Positions 15,951-25,313 are shown, counted from the stretch's first letter. The stretch: DNA of 64,000 nucleotides from Nitrososphaerota archaeon (GCA_029785195.1 JAFMAD010000002.1:1-64000); one strand, 5' to 3'. The notes: a model not told the origin generated them from the letters alone. Numbers and translations: made by a program.

Positions 15951-16517
15951 ATGAAATCAGATAATCAGAAGAAAGTGCTGCCGGGAGACGCACTGGCGGT
16001 CTCAGAAGAGTTTCTCCCTGGAAGGAATGCGTATGATGCCAATGGGACGATCAGGGCCCTGCTGATGGGGACCATGATCAAGGACCTCGGACAGAGGGAA
16101 GTTAGCGTGAAGCCTGCGGTCGCGGCTAGGATGCCAGACGTGGGTGACATCGTAACGGGTCAAATTGAGACGGCACAGTCGAGTGTATCGAATCTCAAAA
16201 TTTACTACGTCAATGGTACCCCCACAGCTGCGGGTTTTGTTGGCTTGATCTTCCTACGCGAAGAGAGAGGAGGCAGAGGCGCCAGAAGGACACAGGTTAG
16301 GTTGGGAGACATCGTAAGGGCCAAGGTAGTGAGCACCGTCAACGCCATGATTCATTTGTCCATAAACGAACCGCGCCTAGGGGTGATAGCGACGCTCTGT
16401 AGCAATTGTGGTAGGCCGATAAGTGATCAAGGAGGTAGAGCGCGCTGTAACGAATGCGGGAATCAAGAGGACAGGAAGTTCGCTGATGACTTCGGCAGAG
16501 AACCAATCCAACCATGA
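15951..16517 (+). CDS. csl4: exosome complex RNA-binding protein Csl4
   Basis: Cap subunit of the archaeal RNA exosome, recruiting RNA and DnaG to the Rrp41-Rrp42 ring. It has an N-terminal domain (VLPGDALAVSEEF), an S1 RNA-binding domain (about 62-150; PDVGDIVTGQIE...LGDIVRAKVV) and a C-terminal zinc ribbon (CSNCGRPI...CNECGN). Length 188 aa. It follows dph2 closely and precedes rpoL and tfs, linking RNA decay with transcription genes. Confidence 0.95.
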   Translation: MKSDNQKKVLPGDALAVSEEFLPGRNAYDANGTIRALLMGTMIKDLGQREVSVKPAVAARMPDVGDIVTGQIETAQSSVSNLKIYYVNGTPTAAGFVGLIFLREERGGRGARRTQVRLGDIVRAKVVSTVNAMIHLSINEPRLGVIATLCSNCGRPISDQGGRARCNECGNQEDRKFADDFGREPIQP

Positions 16518-16518
16518 A

Positions 16519-16527
16519 CTTATAAAC
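16519..16527 (+). promoter_or_regulatory. TATA box of rpoL-tfs
   Basis: cttataaac overlaps the last codons and stop of csl4. A start about 25 nt downstream would fall at 16546-16550, giving a leaderless or very short-leader mRNA for rpoL. Confidence 0.5.
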
Positions 16528-16554
16528 CCACGAAATTCCGAGCGCGTGGAAAAC

Positions 16555-16842
16555 ATGCAAGTCGAAGTGTCACGGGAAGGTGAAAGAGAGTTCACCGTGG
16601 AAGTCACGGGTGAGGACTACTCTCTCGCAGAGATAATTCATCATGAGCTCCTTGATGAGAAGAACGTGACATTTGCTGGCGTTCTGCCACCGCACCCCCT
16701 AATCAAGAAGCTTGTAATCAAGATTAGGGCCCAGAGAGTGAAGCCCGAGCGCGCCTTCATGGGAGGACTTGAGAAGGCCCAGACGAACGCTCATGAACTG
16801 CTCGAAGTAACGACGAAGGCGTTCGGCGGTGGAACCGAGTGA
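16555..16842 (+). CDS. rpoL: DNA-directed RNA polymerase subunit L (Rpo11)
   Basis: Assembly-platform subunit pairing with Rpo3. The 95-aa sequence shows the alpha-like motif LAEIIHHELLDEKNVTFAGVLPPHPL and KLVIKIRAQ. The ATG giving MQVEVS was chosen from family length; GTG 16546 adds three residues and would be exactly leaderless with the upstream TATA box. The stop overlaps the GTG of tfs (GAGTGA). Confidence 0.93.
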   Translation: MQVEVSREGEREFTVEVTGEDYSLAEIIHHELLDEKNVTFAGVLPPHPLIKKLVIKIRAQRVKPERAFMGGLEKAQTNAHELLEVTTKAFGGGTE

Positions 16843-17183
16843 AATTCTGTCCGAAGTGTGGAACCAGACTCAAGCTCAAGCAAATCAAGCTGGAGAAAAG
16901 CGCAGCGATGACTTACGTCTGCGATAACTGTGGCTTTTCGGATAAGGCGGGAAAGACGGTCTCGCAGGCTACGGAGGAGGAATTTGTCGATGCCCCGACC
17001 ATAAAGGTTGTTGGGGAGAAAGAAGGTAAGCTAACGGCGCTGCCCACTACGAAGATTGAATGCCCGAAGTGTGGACATGGTGAGGCTATGTGGTGGTTCC
17101 TTCAGACCAGGAGTGGCGATGAGCCACCGACTCAGTTCTACAGGTGCATGAAGTGCAATCACACCTGGAGAAGTTATTCCTAG
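16839..17183 (+). CDS. tfs: transcription factor S (TFS, RPB9/TFIIS-like)
   Basis: Stimulates RNA cleavage by backtracked RNA polymerase. The N-terminal zinc ribbon has FCPKCGTRL and YVCDNCGF; the C-terminal ribbon has IECPKCGHGEAMWWFLQTRSGDEPPTQFYRCMKCNHTW. The RSGDEP loop carries the acidic Asp-Glu pair that reaches the polymerase active site. Length 114 aa, start GTG overlapping rpoL. It converges with gins51, overlapping by 4 bp. Confidence 0.95.
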   Translation: MKFCPKCGTRLKLKQIKLEKSAAMTYVCDNCGFSDKAGKTVSQATEEEFVDAPTIKVVGEKEGKLTALPTTKIECPKCGHGEAMWWFLQTRSGDEPPTQFYRCMKCNHTWRSYS

Positions 17184-17743
17184 AGCGTATCGTTCGGATA
17201 GATCCTTCTAGCATCCCCATTCGAGACAAGGACTTCGGCGTTAGCGGCGGGAAGTTGGGCAACGTCGTGAACCTTGAAAGGTCCGTACTTGTTTAGGTCG
17301 AATCCTACTATCTCTCCGAATGGTCTCTGGAAGCTTACCGTGACCATTTTCTCCATCTGGTTCTTTTGCAGCAAGATGAAAACAGAAGGTTGGCCGCTTG
17401 AGATGGCGTCAGTGAACTTCCTGCGGATTCGCTCGAACTCCGAACACAATTCATAGACGTATTTCTCTTCGGGCAAGAGTTGTCTTGCATCACCAGTGTT
17501 GATTGCTTTCACCAACCTTCTGTGAACGAGTTGTCTGCTCATCCCCTCGAGGAGCCAGAGTTGCCTCCTTGCCAGCGTGCTGGATGTGTCCGACGTGTTG
17601 GCATCCGTACTCTTCCTGAGCCTCTGGATGTAGGAGGCGGTATTCTGATACAGGTTTGTCGGGAGTCGGGTAAGACCCTCGGATTGTTCCTCTGAGTCGA
17701 GGAGCTGTCTTAGTGTCTGAATTGTTTCGCTCGTTGCGTTCAA
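17180..17743 (-). CDS. gins51: DNA replication complex GINS subunit Gins51
   Basis: Component of the CMG-like replicative helicase assembly with Mcm and GAN/Cdc45. At 187 aa it has the helical A domain (about 1-125; YVYELCSEFERIRRKFTDAI) followed by the small B domain (about 135-187; VTVSFQRPFGEIVGFDLNKYGPFKVHDVAQLPAANAEVL), the archaeal Gins51 order. It directly follows priS with a 4-bp overlap, the arrangement priS-gins51 known from other archaea. Confidence 0.9.
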   Translation of the reverse strand: MNATSETIQTLRQLLDSEEQSEGLTRLPTNLYQNTASYIQRLRKSTDANTSDTSSTLARRQLWLLEGMSRQLVHRRLVKAINTGDARQLLPEEKYVYELCSEFERIRRKFTDAISSGQPSVFILLQKNQMEKMVTVSFQRPFGEIVGFDLNKYGPFKVHDVAQLPAANAEVLVSNGDARRIYPNDTL

Positions 17744-18813
17744 CTGGCTACGTCCCCCAGTCCTCTGGCGAGTAGAAAAACAGCTGCATATGTAGGTAAT
17801 TTAGTCGAAACTGAGTCATATGGTCCGAATTTTCTACCTTTGAGATAGAACTCCGGAGAGTAGTTGATACGAATGTTGACGGCATCTTCTCCCAAGACAA
17901 CGGGGTCAGACTGTGGGTCGAAACTTTCGAGCGTCTCGACCTTCATCTTCAGCAGCCCGGAGTTTCCGTGCAGCGTCCCTGGCATGCGAAAGACCCTGTG
18001 AACATCAGTAGTAACTGATTCGTCTATCAGCGCCGCATTGGCTTTGATTATCTGCTCAGCGGTCTTCTGATTATTCTTCTTCATAGAGAGGTCCGACTTG
18101 GACAGGAAAAGGTTGGCTCTGCGACCCCATCCAAGGGTCGGAAGCGAGAGTGTTTTGTCTTGAATGGTCTTCAGGTTGAAACCAACCCCTTTGATGTAAT
18201 TGGCGAGTTCTGCCCTCATGGGCGAATCGGCCGTATCGAATCTTTCATCCTTAACATACGCGTGATATCCGCGATTGCCAGAAAAATACAGGTTGATGCT
18301 CGCTCTCTTGACCCCAAAGTCATCTGTGAGGAAGTCCGTCAGCCTCCTGACTTGCTCTTTGGTAGCGTTGAGACACTCGCGGCAGCTCCAGTGCATCTGA
18401 TTGACGCCGTGTCGACGGCAGACCGGACATTTCGTAGGCTTGGGACCCATCCCGCCCTTGTGGCAGTCCTGGCAGAACCACCAGTCGTGTGTGGTCTTGC
18501 AGGTCGTGGGAACCGAATCGGCATCTATATCGAATATCAGCTCGGCGCCGGTCCACCCCTTCTCGTCCATCTGCAATGTGGGACGCTCATAGACGGCGTT
18601 GGAGCAGTAGACCGATGAGGGCGCTTGTTTGACGAGCTCGGCCATTAGCTCTCCCGGACTCTTGAACGACAGGTGCCTGACCATGCCTCCGCCGAACGGT
18701 ATGTAACCAAATTCACGAGAGGCGATCTTCGAGGGTATCTCGACTAGCTCACGGTTTTTGAAGTAGTGTTCGCGATACACCTTTCGTAAGAATGAGATGA
18801 CCTTCTCGTCCAT
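17740..18813 (-). CDS. priS: DNA primase small subunit PriS
   Basis: Catalytic primase subunit that synthesises RNA/DNA primers. The metal-binding pair is Asp95/Asp97 in LIFDIDAD; the nucleotide site shows NLYFSGNRGYHAYV, and VHRVFRMPGTLHGNSGL lies near the C-terminus. An extended cysteine cluster (FCQDCHKGG, KCPVCRRH, WSCRECL) makes the zinc region larger than in minimal PriS. Length 357 aa. No priL is in this window. It lies between pcn and gins51 on one strand as a replisome operon. Confidence 0.95.
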   Translation of the reverse strand: MDEKVISFLRKVYREHYFKNRELVEIPSKIASREFGYIPFGGGMVRHLSFKSPGELMAELVKQAPSSVYCSNAVYERPTLQMDEKGWTGAELIFDIDADSVPTTCKTTHDWWFCQDCHKGGMGPKPTKCPVCRRHGVNQMHWSCRECLNATKEQVRRLTDFLTDDFGVKRASINLYFSGNRGYHAYVKDERFDTADSPMRAELANYIKGVGFNLKTIQDKTLSLPTLGWGRRANLFLSKSDLSMKKNNQKTAEQIIKANAALIDESVTTDVHRVFRMPGTLHGNSGLLKMKVETLESFDPQSDPVVLGEDAVNIRINYSPEFYLKGRKFGPYDSVSTKLPTYAAVFLLARGLGDVAS

Positions 18814-18890
18814 TGATTAACTTCAGATTTGTGAGATGGCTAAAAACAGATTGCTTTCAGCCACGAAAATGCACCGTTGGCTGCGGCGGT

Positions 18891-19661
18891 CTACTCTGAG
18901 ATGCGTGGGGCGAGGAAGTACCTGATTGCGGCGCCTTGTTCGTTAAGCTTCCATTCGAGACGGAGAGGCTTCTTCGAACTGAAATCCATGGTAACTGTCT
19001 CTACAGCACCACCCAGAGCCTTACTAATCGACATGAGATAGTCGATATTGTAGCTTGATTTTGCCTCCTGTTTCACATCGAGCTCTAGGATATCGGCTCC
19101 CGTCTTGTCCAGGGCAATCGTCGCTGCACCTACGTCGCTCTTCCCACTGAAGGACACGCTCTCCTTGAGGGCACTGATTGATACCTGATCTGCTACAACT
19201 GAGATATCAGCTAGAACCTTCTCAAAGACGCTCTTACTCATTGAAATGCGGGCATCGAGCTCGAGCTTCGGTAACGGGGCAGTGCCGGATGTACTCTCGA
19301 TTAGGTGTATCTTGAATTCTCTCTTATAGCCGTTCATCAGCCTCAAGAGAAGTGCGTCTTCCTCTGTTGATGACAACTCGACACTGTCCTTTGCATCGGT
19401 TCTTCCAATGAGCTTGACGAAATCCTCTACCCTGATGCTGAACTTGAATGGCTTGTCGCACTCGTACTTCTCGAAACCGGTGTTCGGCCAGTTCAAATCG
19501 ACCAGTGCAATATGAGAAGGATCCATCGCTCGGAAAATCAGGGATTCACTACTGGCTTCGAATGTGGCTTCTTCAACAAGCGTCTTGATGGCCGAAGCTA
19601 CAGCTTTCCATTCAACTGCAGTGGAGGTTTTTGTGAAGAGCAACTCGGTATAATCATTCAT
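18891..19661 (-). CDS. pcn: DNA polymerase sliding clamp PCNA
   Basis: Trimeric clamp giving processivity to PolD and organising repair. Two pseudo-repeats can be traced; family segments are FRAMDPSHIALVDLNWP, KFSIRVEDFVKLIGR, and near the C-terminus SYNIDYLMSISKAL with LRLEWKLNEQGAAIRYFLAPRI. The length of 256 aa is normal. Downstream on the same strand lie priS and gins51. Confidence 0.95.
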   Translation of the reverse strand: MNDYTELLFTKTSTAVEWKAVASAIKTLVEEATFEASSESLIFRAMDPSHIALVDLNWPNTGFEKYECDKPFKFSIRVEDFVKLIGRTDAKDSVELSSTEEDALLLRLMNGYKREFKIHLIESTSGTAPLPKLELDARISMSKSVFEKVLADISVVADQVSISALKESVSFSGKSDVGAATIALDKTGADILELDVKQEAKSSYNIDYLMSISKALGGAVETVTMDFSSKKPLRLEWKLNEQGAAIRYFLAPRISE

Positions 19662-19844
19662 GGTTCCTCAGCTGAGAGCTATTAACTTTTGAGGTTTCGT
19701 TTCGGAATTCTGGATTGAGGTATCCTTCTTGCAGCCATGATAGCCCAAGAGAACCCGGTATCGATAAGGGCACAGAGCTCTCGCATGCATGACCAACGTT
19801 TTTAAAGACCTGTAGGGCCGTGCCGAAGAGTACCGGTAGAGATT

Positions 19845-20123
19845 GTGAAGATTCCAAAGGAAATGAGAACGTTTTGCCCGTCTTGCAAGAAGCATACGCC
19901 GCATTCTGTTGCTATCTACAAGAAGGGGAAGGAAAGGGCATCCTCGTGGGGCGCAAGACGCCAGGCCCGAAGGAAGTCTGGATATGGAGGTCAGAAGTTC
20001 CCCGAACTTATCAGAACCGCCAAAACTACGAAAAAGGCGACCCTTAAGCTAAAATGCAAGGAATGTAATAAGGAGGTCATGCGCAAGGGCATGCGCCTCA
20101 GAAAGGCGGAGATAACCCAATGA
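19845..20123 (+). CDS. rpl44e: 50S ribosomal protein L44e
   Basis: A zinc-binding large-subunit protein of 92 aa. CPSCKKHTPHSV and CKECNKEVMRKGMRLRKAEI contain the four zinc cysteines; RKSGYGGQKFPE is the family signature. Start is GTG, about 40 bp below a TATA-like ttttaaag at 19799. It overlaps rps27e by 4 bp. Confidence 0.96.
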   Translation: MKIPKEMRTFCPSCKKHTPHSVAIYKKGKERASSWGARRQARRKSGYGGQKFPELIRTAKTTKKATLKLKCKECNKEVMRKGMRLRKAEITQ

Positions 20124-20317
20124 AGAGAGAAAGAGAGTTCATACCAAAGCCGCGAAGCAGCTTCGTGCTAATCAAGTGCCCCGACTGTGGTGAAGAGAGG
20201 GTCATGTTCTCAGCGTCGACTAGGGAAGTAACTTGCAAGGGTTGCGGCAGGAAGCTCGCGGAGAGAACTGGTGGCAAGGTAAGGGTCGACGCCCAGGTCA
20301 TAAAGAGGCTCGACTAG
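20120..20317 (+). CDS. rps27e: 30S ribosomal protein S27e
   Basis: A 65-aa small-subunit protein with the zinc motif IKCPDCGEERVMFSASTREVTCKGCGRKL. Start ATG overlaps the rpl44e stop. It continues the order L44e-S27e-aIF2alpha-Nop10 that is standard in archaea. Confidence 0.97.
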   Translation: MKREREFIPKPRSSFVLIKCPDCGEERVMFSASTREVTCKGCGRKLAERTGGKVRVDAQVIKRLD

Positions 20318-20325
20318 GTCTAGGA

Positions 20326-21159
20326 ATGGCTAAAACTCCCACCGATGGACGTACATCTATGGAAGGTGCCGGGTTACCAGACCGTGGAGAAATAGTCCTC
20401 TGTACGGTTAGGGAAATTACGCCACATGGAATCTACGTGGACCTCGACGAATACAACAATATGAATGGTTTCCTGCATATATCAGAGATATCCACGGGAT
20501 GGGTCAGGAACATCGAACGGGTAGCGAAAACCCAGCAGAAGATGGTCCTCAAAGTCATAAGGGCCGAGAGGTCACGTCGTGAAGTAGACCTCTCTCTCAG
20601 GCAGGTGACCAATGAAGAGAAGAGGAACAAGCTCATCGAATGGAAGCAGAAGGAAAGGGCCATCACCATCATGGGGATGGTCAAGAAGAAGCTCCAGCTG
20701 GACGATATACAATTTGCAGATATTGCGGCGAAAATGGAGAAGGAATATGGTTCTCTGTATGAGGCTCTCGAAGTAGCTTCAAAGAAGGGCGAAAAATCGC
20801 TTAGTGTACTCGAGATTCCTGGTGCAATTGCGCAGGAGATAGTCTCGGCGGCCAGAGAGAAGATTTCGTCACCGAAGTACGAGGTGGGCGCAATCGTAGA
20901 GGTCAGTTCTAGGGTGCCGGACGGTATCCAGAGAATCAAGGAGGCGTTGGAGTCAGCGACGACTGCATCTTCGACCGCCGAGATAAGAGTGACCTACGTA
21001 GGAGCACCGCGTTATCGCTTAAGAGTAGTGGCAGACGACTACAAGCAGGCCGACAAAGTGATGAATTCTGCCCTCGAGCGCATACAGGAGGGCGTCGGAA
21101 AGTCTGGTACTTTCGCTAGCAAGCGCGAAATGTCGCGCAAGTACGGCGGTATGGCTTGA
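20326..21159 (+). CDS. eif2a: translation initiation factor aIF2 alpha subunit
   Basis: Subunit of the ternary complex that delivers initiator tRNA. The S1-type OB domain (GEIVLCTVREITPHGIYVDLDEYNNMNGFLHISEIS) is followed by a helical middle domain and a C-terminal alpha-beta domain (EIRVTYVGAPRYRLRVVADDYKQAD). The ATG just after the S27e stop was chosen; the longer open frame upstream runs through rps27e. Length 277 aa. Confidence 0.96.
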   Translation: MAKTPTDGRTSMEGAGLPDRGEIVLCTVREITPHGIYVDLDEYNNMNGFLHISEISTGWVRNIERVAKTQQKMVLKVIRAERSRREVDLSLRQVTNEEKRNKLIEWKQKERAITIMGMVKKKLQLDDIQFADIAAKMEKEYGSLYEALEVASKKGEKSLSVLEIPGAIAQEIVSAAREKISSPKYEVGAIVEVSSRVPDGIQRIKEALESATTASSTAEIRVTYVGAPRYRLRVVADDYKQADKVMNSALERIQEGVGKSGTFASKREMSRKYGGMA

Positions 21160-21323
21160 GAAGCCTTCTCTCGAAGTGCACGGCATGTGGGTCGTATACC
21201 ATGAAATTTGTATGTCCCAAGTGCGGTCAGGCTACCGGATTTGCCCATCCGGCAAAATATTCGCCAGACGACAAATACGCCAAGTACCGTAATCCCAGGG
21301 CCTACGAAGAGAAGCTCAGTTGA
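21156..21323 (+). CDS. nop10: ribosome biogenesis / H/ACA RNP protein Nop10
   Basis: A 55-aa protein from a TTG overlapping the end of aIF2alpha. It contains the zinc knuckles CTACGSYT and CPKCGQAT followed by the family's HPAKYSPDDKYAKYR linker helix. Nop10 bridges Cbf5 and guide RNA in pseudouridylation complexes. It overlaps the opposing aglB stop by 8 bp. Confidence 0.93.
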   Translation: MRSLLSKCTACGSYTMKFVCPKCGQATGFAHPAKYSPDDKYAKYRNPRAYEEKLS

Positions 21324-23658
21324 CCTTGTAGATGAGGACGGTCGTGAAGCAGTATATGGGCTGCGATGAGGACCCTCCGCACTGTATTGGGCTGTTCAGA
21401 CTCGATGACGTAAAGGCTATCTGGAACGGGCTAGTACCTCCGTTAAGCTGGTAGCTAGGAGGGTAGCTGAACAGTTCCAGTGGAGGATTACCGTTGGAGT
21501 CGAAAGCATAGGTCGTGCTGGTACCTCCAGTTGCCAAGTTGTAGTATCCTGCAAAGGTAAAGGGAAGCATCTGACCGAACAATGTATTCTGTATGGCGTA
21601 GGGAGTGAGATTGAAGCCATCAACACCCGTGCACGTGGTACCCTGGACGGTGGGACATTCTATGTACTGTGTCTCGTTAAGCCCCGCGATTGCGATGAAC
21701 CATTGCTTCTTACTTTCGTCTCCTCCGCCAGCAGTGAAGCCGTTACCGGCAGGGATTTGGAGTGTGTAATATTGCTGGGATGAGCTGAATTGTATCAGGC
21801 TTCCAGTAATGAAAGTCAGGACGTACGCAGGTCTTCCATCCGCCATGTCCTTTGCCAGAACGGCGGCCTGCGTTGTGTTAGACATCATCATCTGTCCTAT
21901 CTCGGCGATTCTGGTATCGTTTAGTGTAGCATTATCGGCTACAGTTGTCCTATTCCCCATAACGTTGATCCAGTAGCCGTAGTCCCACCAGGCAATGATT
22001 ACGGCGTTCTGGGGTGTGTTCTGACTGATCCAGGTGAGGGCTTGTGTCCAGTCGGTCAGCTCAGAGTGAGCGAATATAGTCCCTCCATTCGAAATGCTCG
22101 TACCGTAGTCGGCCGGACTCTGGTCGCATACCAGGCTGCTAGTAGTGCATGGCACCGGGTTGGGAATCCAGAAAATGCTCGCAGGGAACGCGAGTAACGC
22201 AATGAAGGCGACCGAATAGACGGCTCGCATCTCGCTTCCGGCCGCGTATGAAGGCTTACGCTTTACCAGCGAGGAGACGTTCGGCTTCATGAGTGAGAAA
22301 GCCAGTTCGGCGAATCCGATACCGCCAAGTAGTACGAACGCAATCGAAGAATATACTAGAAGACGGGAGAACGCATCCGAGGCGTACAGCAGGGCGATGC
22401 CGACCACCAAGGCAAATACGGTGGAAGGGTTTCTCCTCCTGAATGCGACTATGGCGCCGAAGATGCCGAGGAAGAGAAGCAACAGATAGGACGAGAAGTA
22501 GTCGCTACCAGTTGGCAGCGCTTGCTCCGCCACAGACTCCACGAGCGGGCTGGTGCTTCTTACCCATGGGAAGATGACGGAAAGATATCTGGTGCTGAGC
22601 GCAGATACAGACCCAAAGCTCACCAGAGCAACTCCTGCGAGCCCGGCTCCGAGGAGGAGCTTTACTAGCGTCTTCCTGAAGTCATCGGGTTTCACCCACG
22701 TCTTGAGCCAGTTGGCGACGATAAGGAACATGGTCCCTCCGATTATCGCCAGGCCTTCGGCGCTCGTGACGACCTCGACACCGTGGGATGTCCCCGGAAG
22801 TATCGCACTGCCGAAGATATCGGCGATTGCGAAGAGCAGAGCGGTAATCGTCAGCTTCGACAGGTCGACGTCCATGAATGGGAGTATTATGAAGAACAGT
22901 CCGAAGATTGCCGTGAAGTAGTCAGCACCACCCCATGTAGTATTGGCAAATCCAAGGAGGAAGCCGGCTAGAATGGCTCTGAAGGTCCTTTGCCTTGTAC
23001 TCATATCGCTATCAAGGATTGTGAGAAAGAGGTAACTGGAAATCGCGAATAGGAATATGCCAAGAGGTTCAGATTTGAACCACCCCAAGTTTCCTCTCTC
23101 AATTAGTGGAGGTGATACTGCTATCATGAGAGCGGCGAACAACCCGCCCGCCTCTCCGGCTATCCGCTTTACTAGGAAGTAGAAGATGATGGCGGTGAGC
23201 GAACCGACGAACACCGGAAAGAGTACCAGGAAATTATAGAGGCTAGTGGTCGTTGAGCACGGCCCTGCAACACCACAGAAGTTCAGCCCGAAGACGTCTC
23301 TGAAGAAGAGGAAGCTGAGGGCTCCTGCGAACTGAAGGCCGTCCTGCGAGGTTGGCGCGACAGCCCTTCCTTCAGGGAACCAAGTAGTGTAGTCGGTCCA
23401 CGAGAAGTACTTCAGGAGACCCGGGAAGCCTCCTTGACCGGCGGCCCAGCTTTGGTCGAATGACGAGACTATGTAGTTGGCGGCCTTGAAGTCGTAGTAT
23501 GGATCGAATTCGTTGAGAAAGAAGCCGTATTTGGCCGGGAATGCGCGCATGAAGAGTGCTATGACAAATACGCTCACCAGAGTCAAGGCAACAATCATGT
23601 TACGCCTAGTTATGGCGGGCCTTCCAGCTAGAGCGCGCAGTTGGCTGGATATGGTCAA
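21316..23658 (-). CDS. aglB: oligosaccharyltransferase AglB/STT3
   Basis: Membrane enzyme transferring lipid-linked oligosaccharide to Asn-X-Ser/Thr sequons of exported proteins. The N-terminal 470 residues hold about 12-13 membrane segments; the first external loop carries NEFDPYYDFKAANY with the metal-binding Asp. The soluble C-domain starts with the catalytic signature WWDYGYWINVMGNRTT. The C-terminal region is Ser/Thr/Gly-rich. Length 780 aa. It stands alone, so no N-glycan pathway is apparent beside it. Confidence 0.95.
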   Translation of the reverse strand: MTISSQLRALAGRPAITRRNMIVALTLVSVFVIALFMRAFPAKYGFFLNEFDPYYDFKAANYIVSSFDQSWAAGQGGFPGLLKYFSWTDYTTWFPEGRAVAPTSQDGLQFAGALSFLFFRDVFGLNFCGVAGPCSTTTSLYNFLVLFPVFVGSLTAIIFYFLVKRIAGEAGGLFAALMIAVSPPLIERGNLGWFKSEPLGIFLFAISSYLFLTILDSDMSTRQRTFRAILAGFLLGFANTTWGGADYFTAIFGLFFIILPFMDVDLSKLTITALLFAIADIFGSAILPGTSHGVEVVTSAEGLAIIGGTMFLIVANWLKTWVKPDDFRKTLVKLLLGAGLAGVALVSFGSVSALSTRYLSVIFPWVRSTSPLVESVAEQALPTGSDYFSSYLLLLFLGIFGAIVAFRRRNPSTVFALVVGIALLYASDAFSRLLVYSSIAFVLLGGIGFAELAFSLMKPNVSSLVKRKPSYAAGSEMRAVYSVAFIALLAFPASIFWIPNPVPCTTSSLVCDQSPADYGTSISNGGTIFAHSELTDWTQALTWISQNTPQNAVIIAWWDYGYWINVMGNRTTVADNATLNDTRIAEIGQMMMSNTTQAAVLAKDMADGRPAYVLTFITGSLIQFSSSQQYYTLQIPAGNGFTAGGGDESKKQWFIAIAGLNETQYIECPTVQGTTCTGVDGFNLTPYAIQNTLFGQMLPFTFAGYYNLATGGTSTTYAFDSNGNPPLELFSYPPSYQLNGGTSPFQIAFTSSSLNSPIQCGGSSSQPIYCFTTVLIYKVN

Positions 23659-23717
23659 TGCGAGAGGAGCCCTCTACGTCTGTTTATGAGGTTTTCTAAC
23701 CTACTACATTCCTTTTC

Positions 23718-24119
23718 CTAATCTGGAGATGACAAGAAAGCTGCATACTGCTTGGAGTCGAGCAGCTTTTCCTTCTCACCCTCAAGGTCTGAAGGCCTAA
23801 TCTTGATGATCCAGCCTTGGTCATATGGTGATTGATTGACGAGTTCCGGATGGTTCACGAGTTGGGAATTGACTGCAGCCACCTTCCCAGAGAGTGGAGC
23901 ATAGAGTTCCGACACGGCTTTGGTGGATTCAACCGTGCCGAACGAACTGAGTTGCTTCAGGTCCTGGTCTGGCGATGGTAGAGAGAGATACACGATGTCA
24001 TTCAGCGTTTTGGCTGCGTAGTCAGTTATACCCACCGTAACGATGCCAGACTCTATTCGTGTCCATTCATGTTCTTTGGTGTAGTACAGGTCTTCAGGTA
24101 TGCTGTATTGGTCCCTCAT
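23718..24119 (-). CDS. gcvH: glycine cleavage system H protein
   Basis: Lipoyl carrier that shuttles the aminomethyl group between the P and T proteins. Lys67 in GTVESTKAVSEL is the predicted lipoylation site. Other marks are KEHEWTRIESGIVTVGITDYA and the C-terminal NQSPYDQGWIIKI. Length 133 aa. It lies downstream of gcvT on the same strand; gcvP is not in the window. Confidence 0.96.
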   Translation of the reverse strand: MRDQYSIPEDLYYTKEHEWTRIESGIVTVGITDYAAKTLNDIVYLSLPSPDQDLKQLSSFGTVESTKAVSELYAPLSGKVAAVNSQLVNHPELVNQSPYDQGWIIKIRPSDLEGEKEKLLDSKQYAAFLSSPD

Positions 24120-24153
24120 TGCGTTTCACGTCGGAAGGTGCATACTATTACCC

Positions 24154-25260
24154 TTACTGTTTGTGGCGCTTCCAACCGTATAGGTTCTCATCATAGAATG
24201 GAGGTTTCGTTATGGAGCCGTTTGCCTGCGACTCTCTCACCGTCACATGCACAGGTTCACCTGTGCGCGAGTGAGCGGGATTGACGTATGCGATGGCTAC
24301 CCCCTTCTTCAGGATTGGCGAGAAGGTACCGCTCGTCACTACTCCTATCTTCTCGTCAGTGGGCGTCGTGACGGCAAAGCCATGTCTCGGAATCTTCTCT
24401 TGAAGTACAATTCCCCTTCTGATTCTTGTCAGAGACAGACTAGACCGCGCCAGGGCTTCACTACCGATGTATCCGGTCTTCTCCTTCGTAATTACCCAAG
24501 ACAGCTCTGCCTCGAATGGGTTTGTGGAGTCATCGATGTCTGACCCGTACAGAGGAAGTCCCGCCTCGACCCTCAAGGAATCCCTTGCACCCAGCCCGCA
24601 CGGACGCGCCGTAGCGGAAAGTTCTGTCCAGACTTGCATTGCCGCAGAATTGTTCTGCAGTCCAGAGTCGTACAATATTATCTCGAAGCCGTCTTCTCCG
24701 GTGTACCCCGTACGAGTTATCATAGCCCTGCTCCGTCCGACGGTCCCGGCCACGTGTGTGTATCTCTTCACCTGCGATAGGTCGACGGAGGAGAGCGGTT
24801 GGAGAGCCGGAATCGCCTCCGGCCCCTGAACTGCAATCATAGTGCTTGAATCGGTCAGGTCATGTATCGTCACATTGTAATCTTCGGAGACCGATTGTAT
24901 GTGCGAAAGATCTTTGGTCTTGTTGGCGGCATTGACCACAAGCAGATATCCCGTATCTGTCTTCATTATAATGAGGTCGTCGATGATGCCACCCTTGGGA
25001 TTCAACAACAGAGTGTAGAACGACTTCCCCGGAGCCTGTATCGACGCGCTGGTTGGGACAACCCGGTCGACCAATTTGGTGGCATCTGGTCCTTCCAGAG
25101 TCACCCGTCCCATGTGTGAAACGTCGAATATTCCAGCCTTGTTTCTCACCGCGAGATGTTCGTCGACGACGCTCGTGTACCACAGAGGCATCTCGTAGCC
25201 CGCGAATTCGGCTAGTCTTCCATGGTTTGCATGAAATTCGTAGAGCGGGGTCTGCTTCAT
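24154..25260 (-). CDS. gcvT: aminomethyltransferase (glycine cleavage T protein)
   Basis: Tetrahydrofolate/tetrahydropterin-dependent release of ammonia and a C1 unit from the H-protein-bound aminomethyl group. It opens with TPLYEFHANHGRLAEFAGYEMPLWY, then the catalytic Asp region GIFDVSHMGRV, and RTGYTGEDGFEIIL. Length 368 aa. It is in one transcription unit with gcvH, with glyA at 36 kb as a functional partner. Confidence 0.95.
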   Translation of the reverse strand: MKQTPLYEFHANHGRLAEFAGYEMPLWYTSVVDEHLAVRNKAGIFDVSHMGRVTLEGPDATKLVDRVVPTSASIQAPGKSFYTLLLNPKGGIIDDLIIMKTDTGYLLVVNAANKTKDLSHIQSVSEDYNVTIHDLTDSSTMIAVQGPEAIPALQPLSSVDLSQVKRYTHVAGTVGRSRAMITRTGYTGEDGFEIILYDSGLQNNSAAMQVWTELSATARPCGLGARDSLRVEAGLPLYGSDIDDSTNPFEAELSWVITKEKTGYIGSEALARSSLSLTRIRRGIVLQEKIPRHGFAVTTPTDEKIGVVTSGTFSPILKKGVAIAYVNPAHSRTGEPVHVTVRESQANGSITKPPFYDENLYGWKRHKQ

Positions 25261-25285
25261 TTGAACTGGCTGCCTTGCTAAGGTC

Positions 25286-25294
25286 TTTATTTAA
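25286..25294 (+). promoter_or_regulatory. TATA box of cofE
   Basis: tttatttaa, centred 25 bp before the GTG start of cofE, predicting a leaderless transcript. It lies in the 50-bp gap between divergent gcvT and cofE. Confidence 0.5.
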
Positions 25295-25313
25295 GCCACA
25301 AGCCAGCCAAATT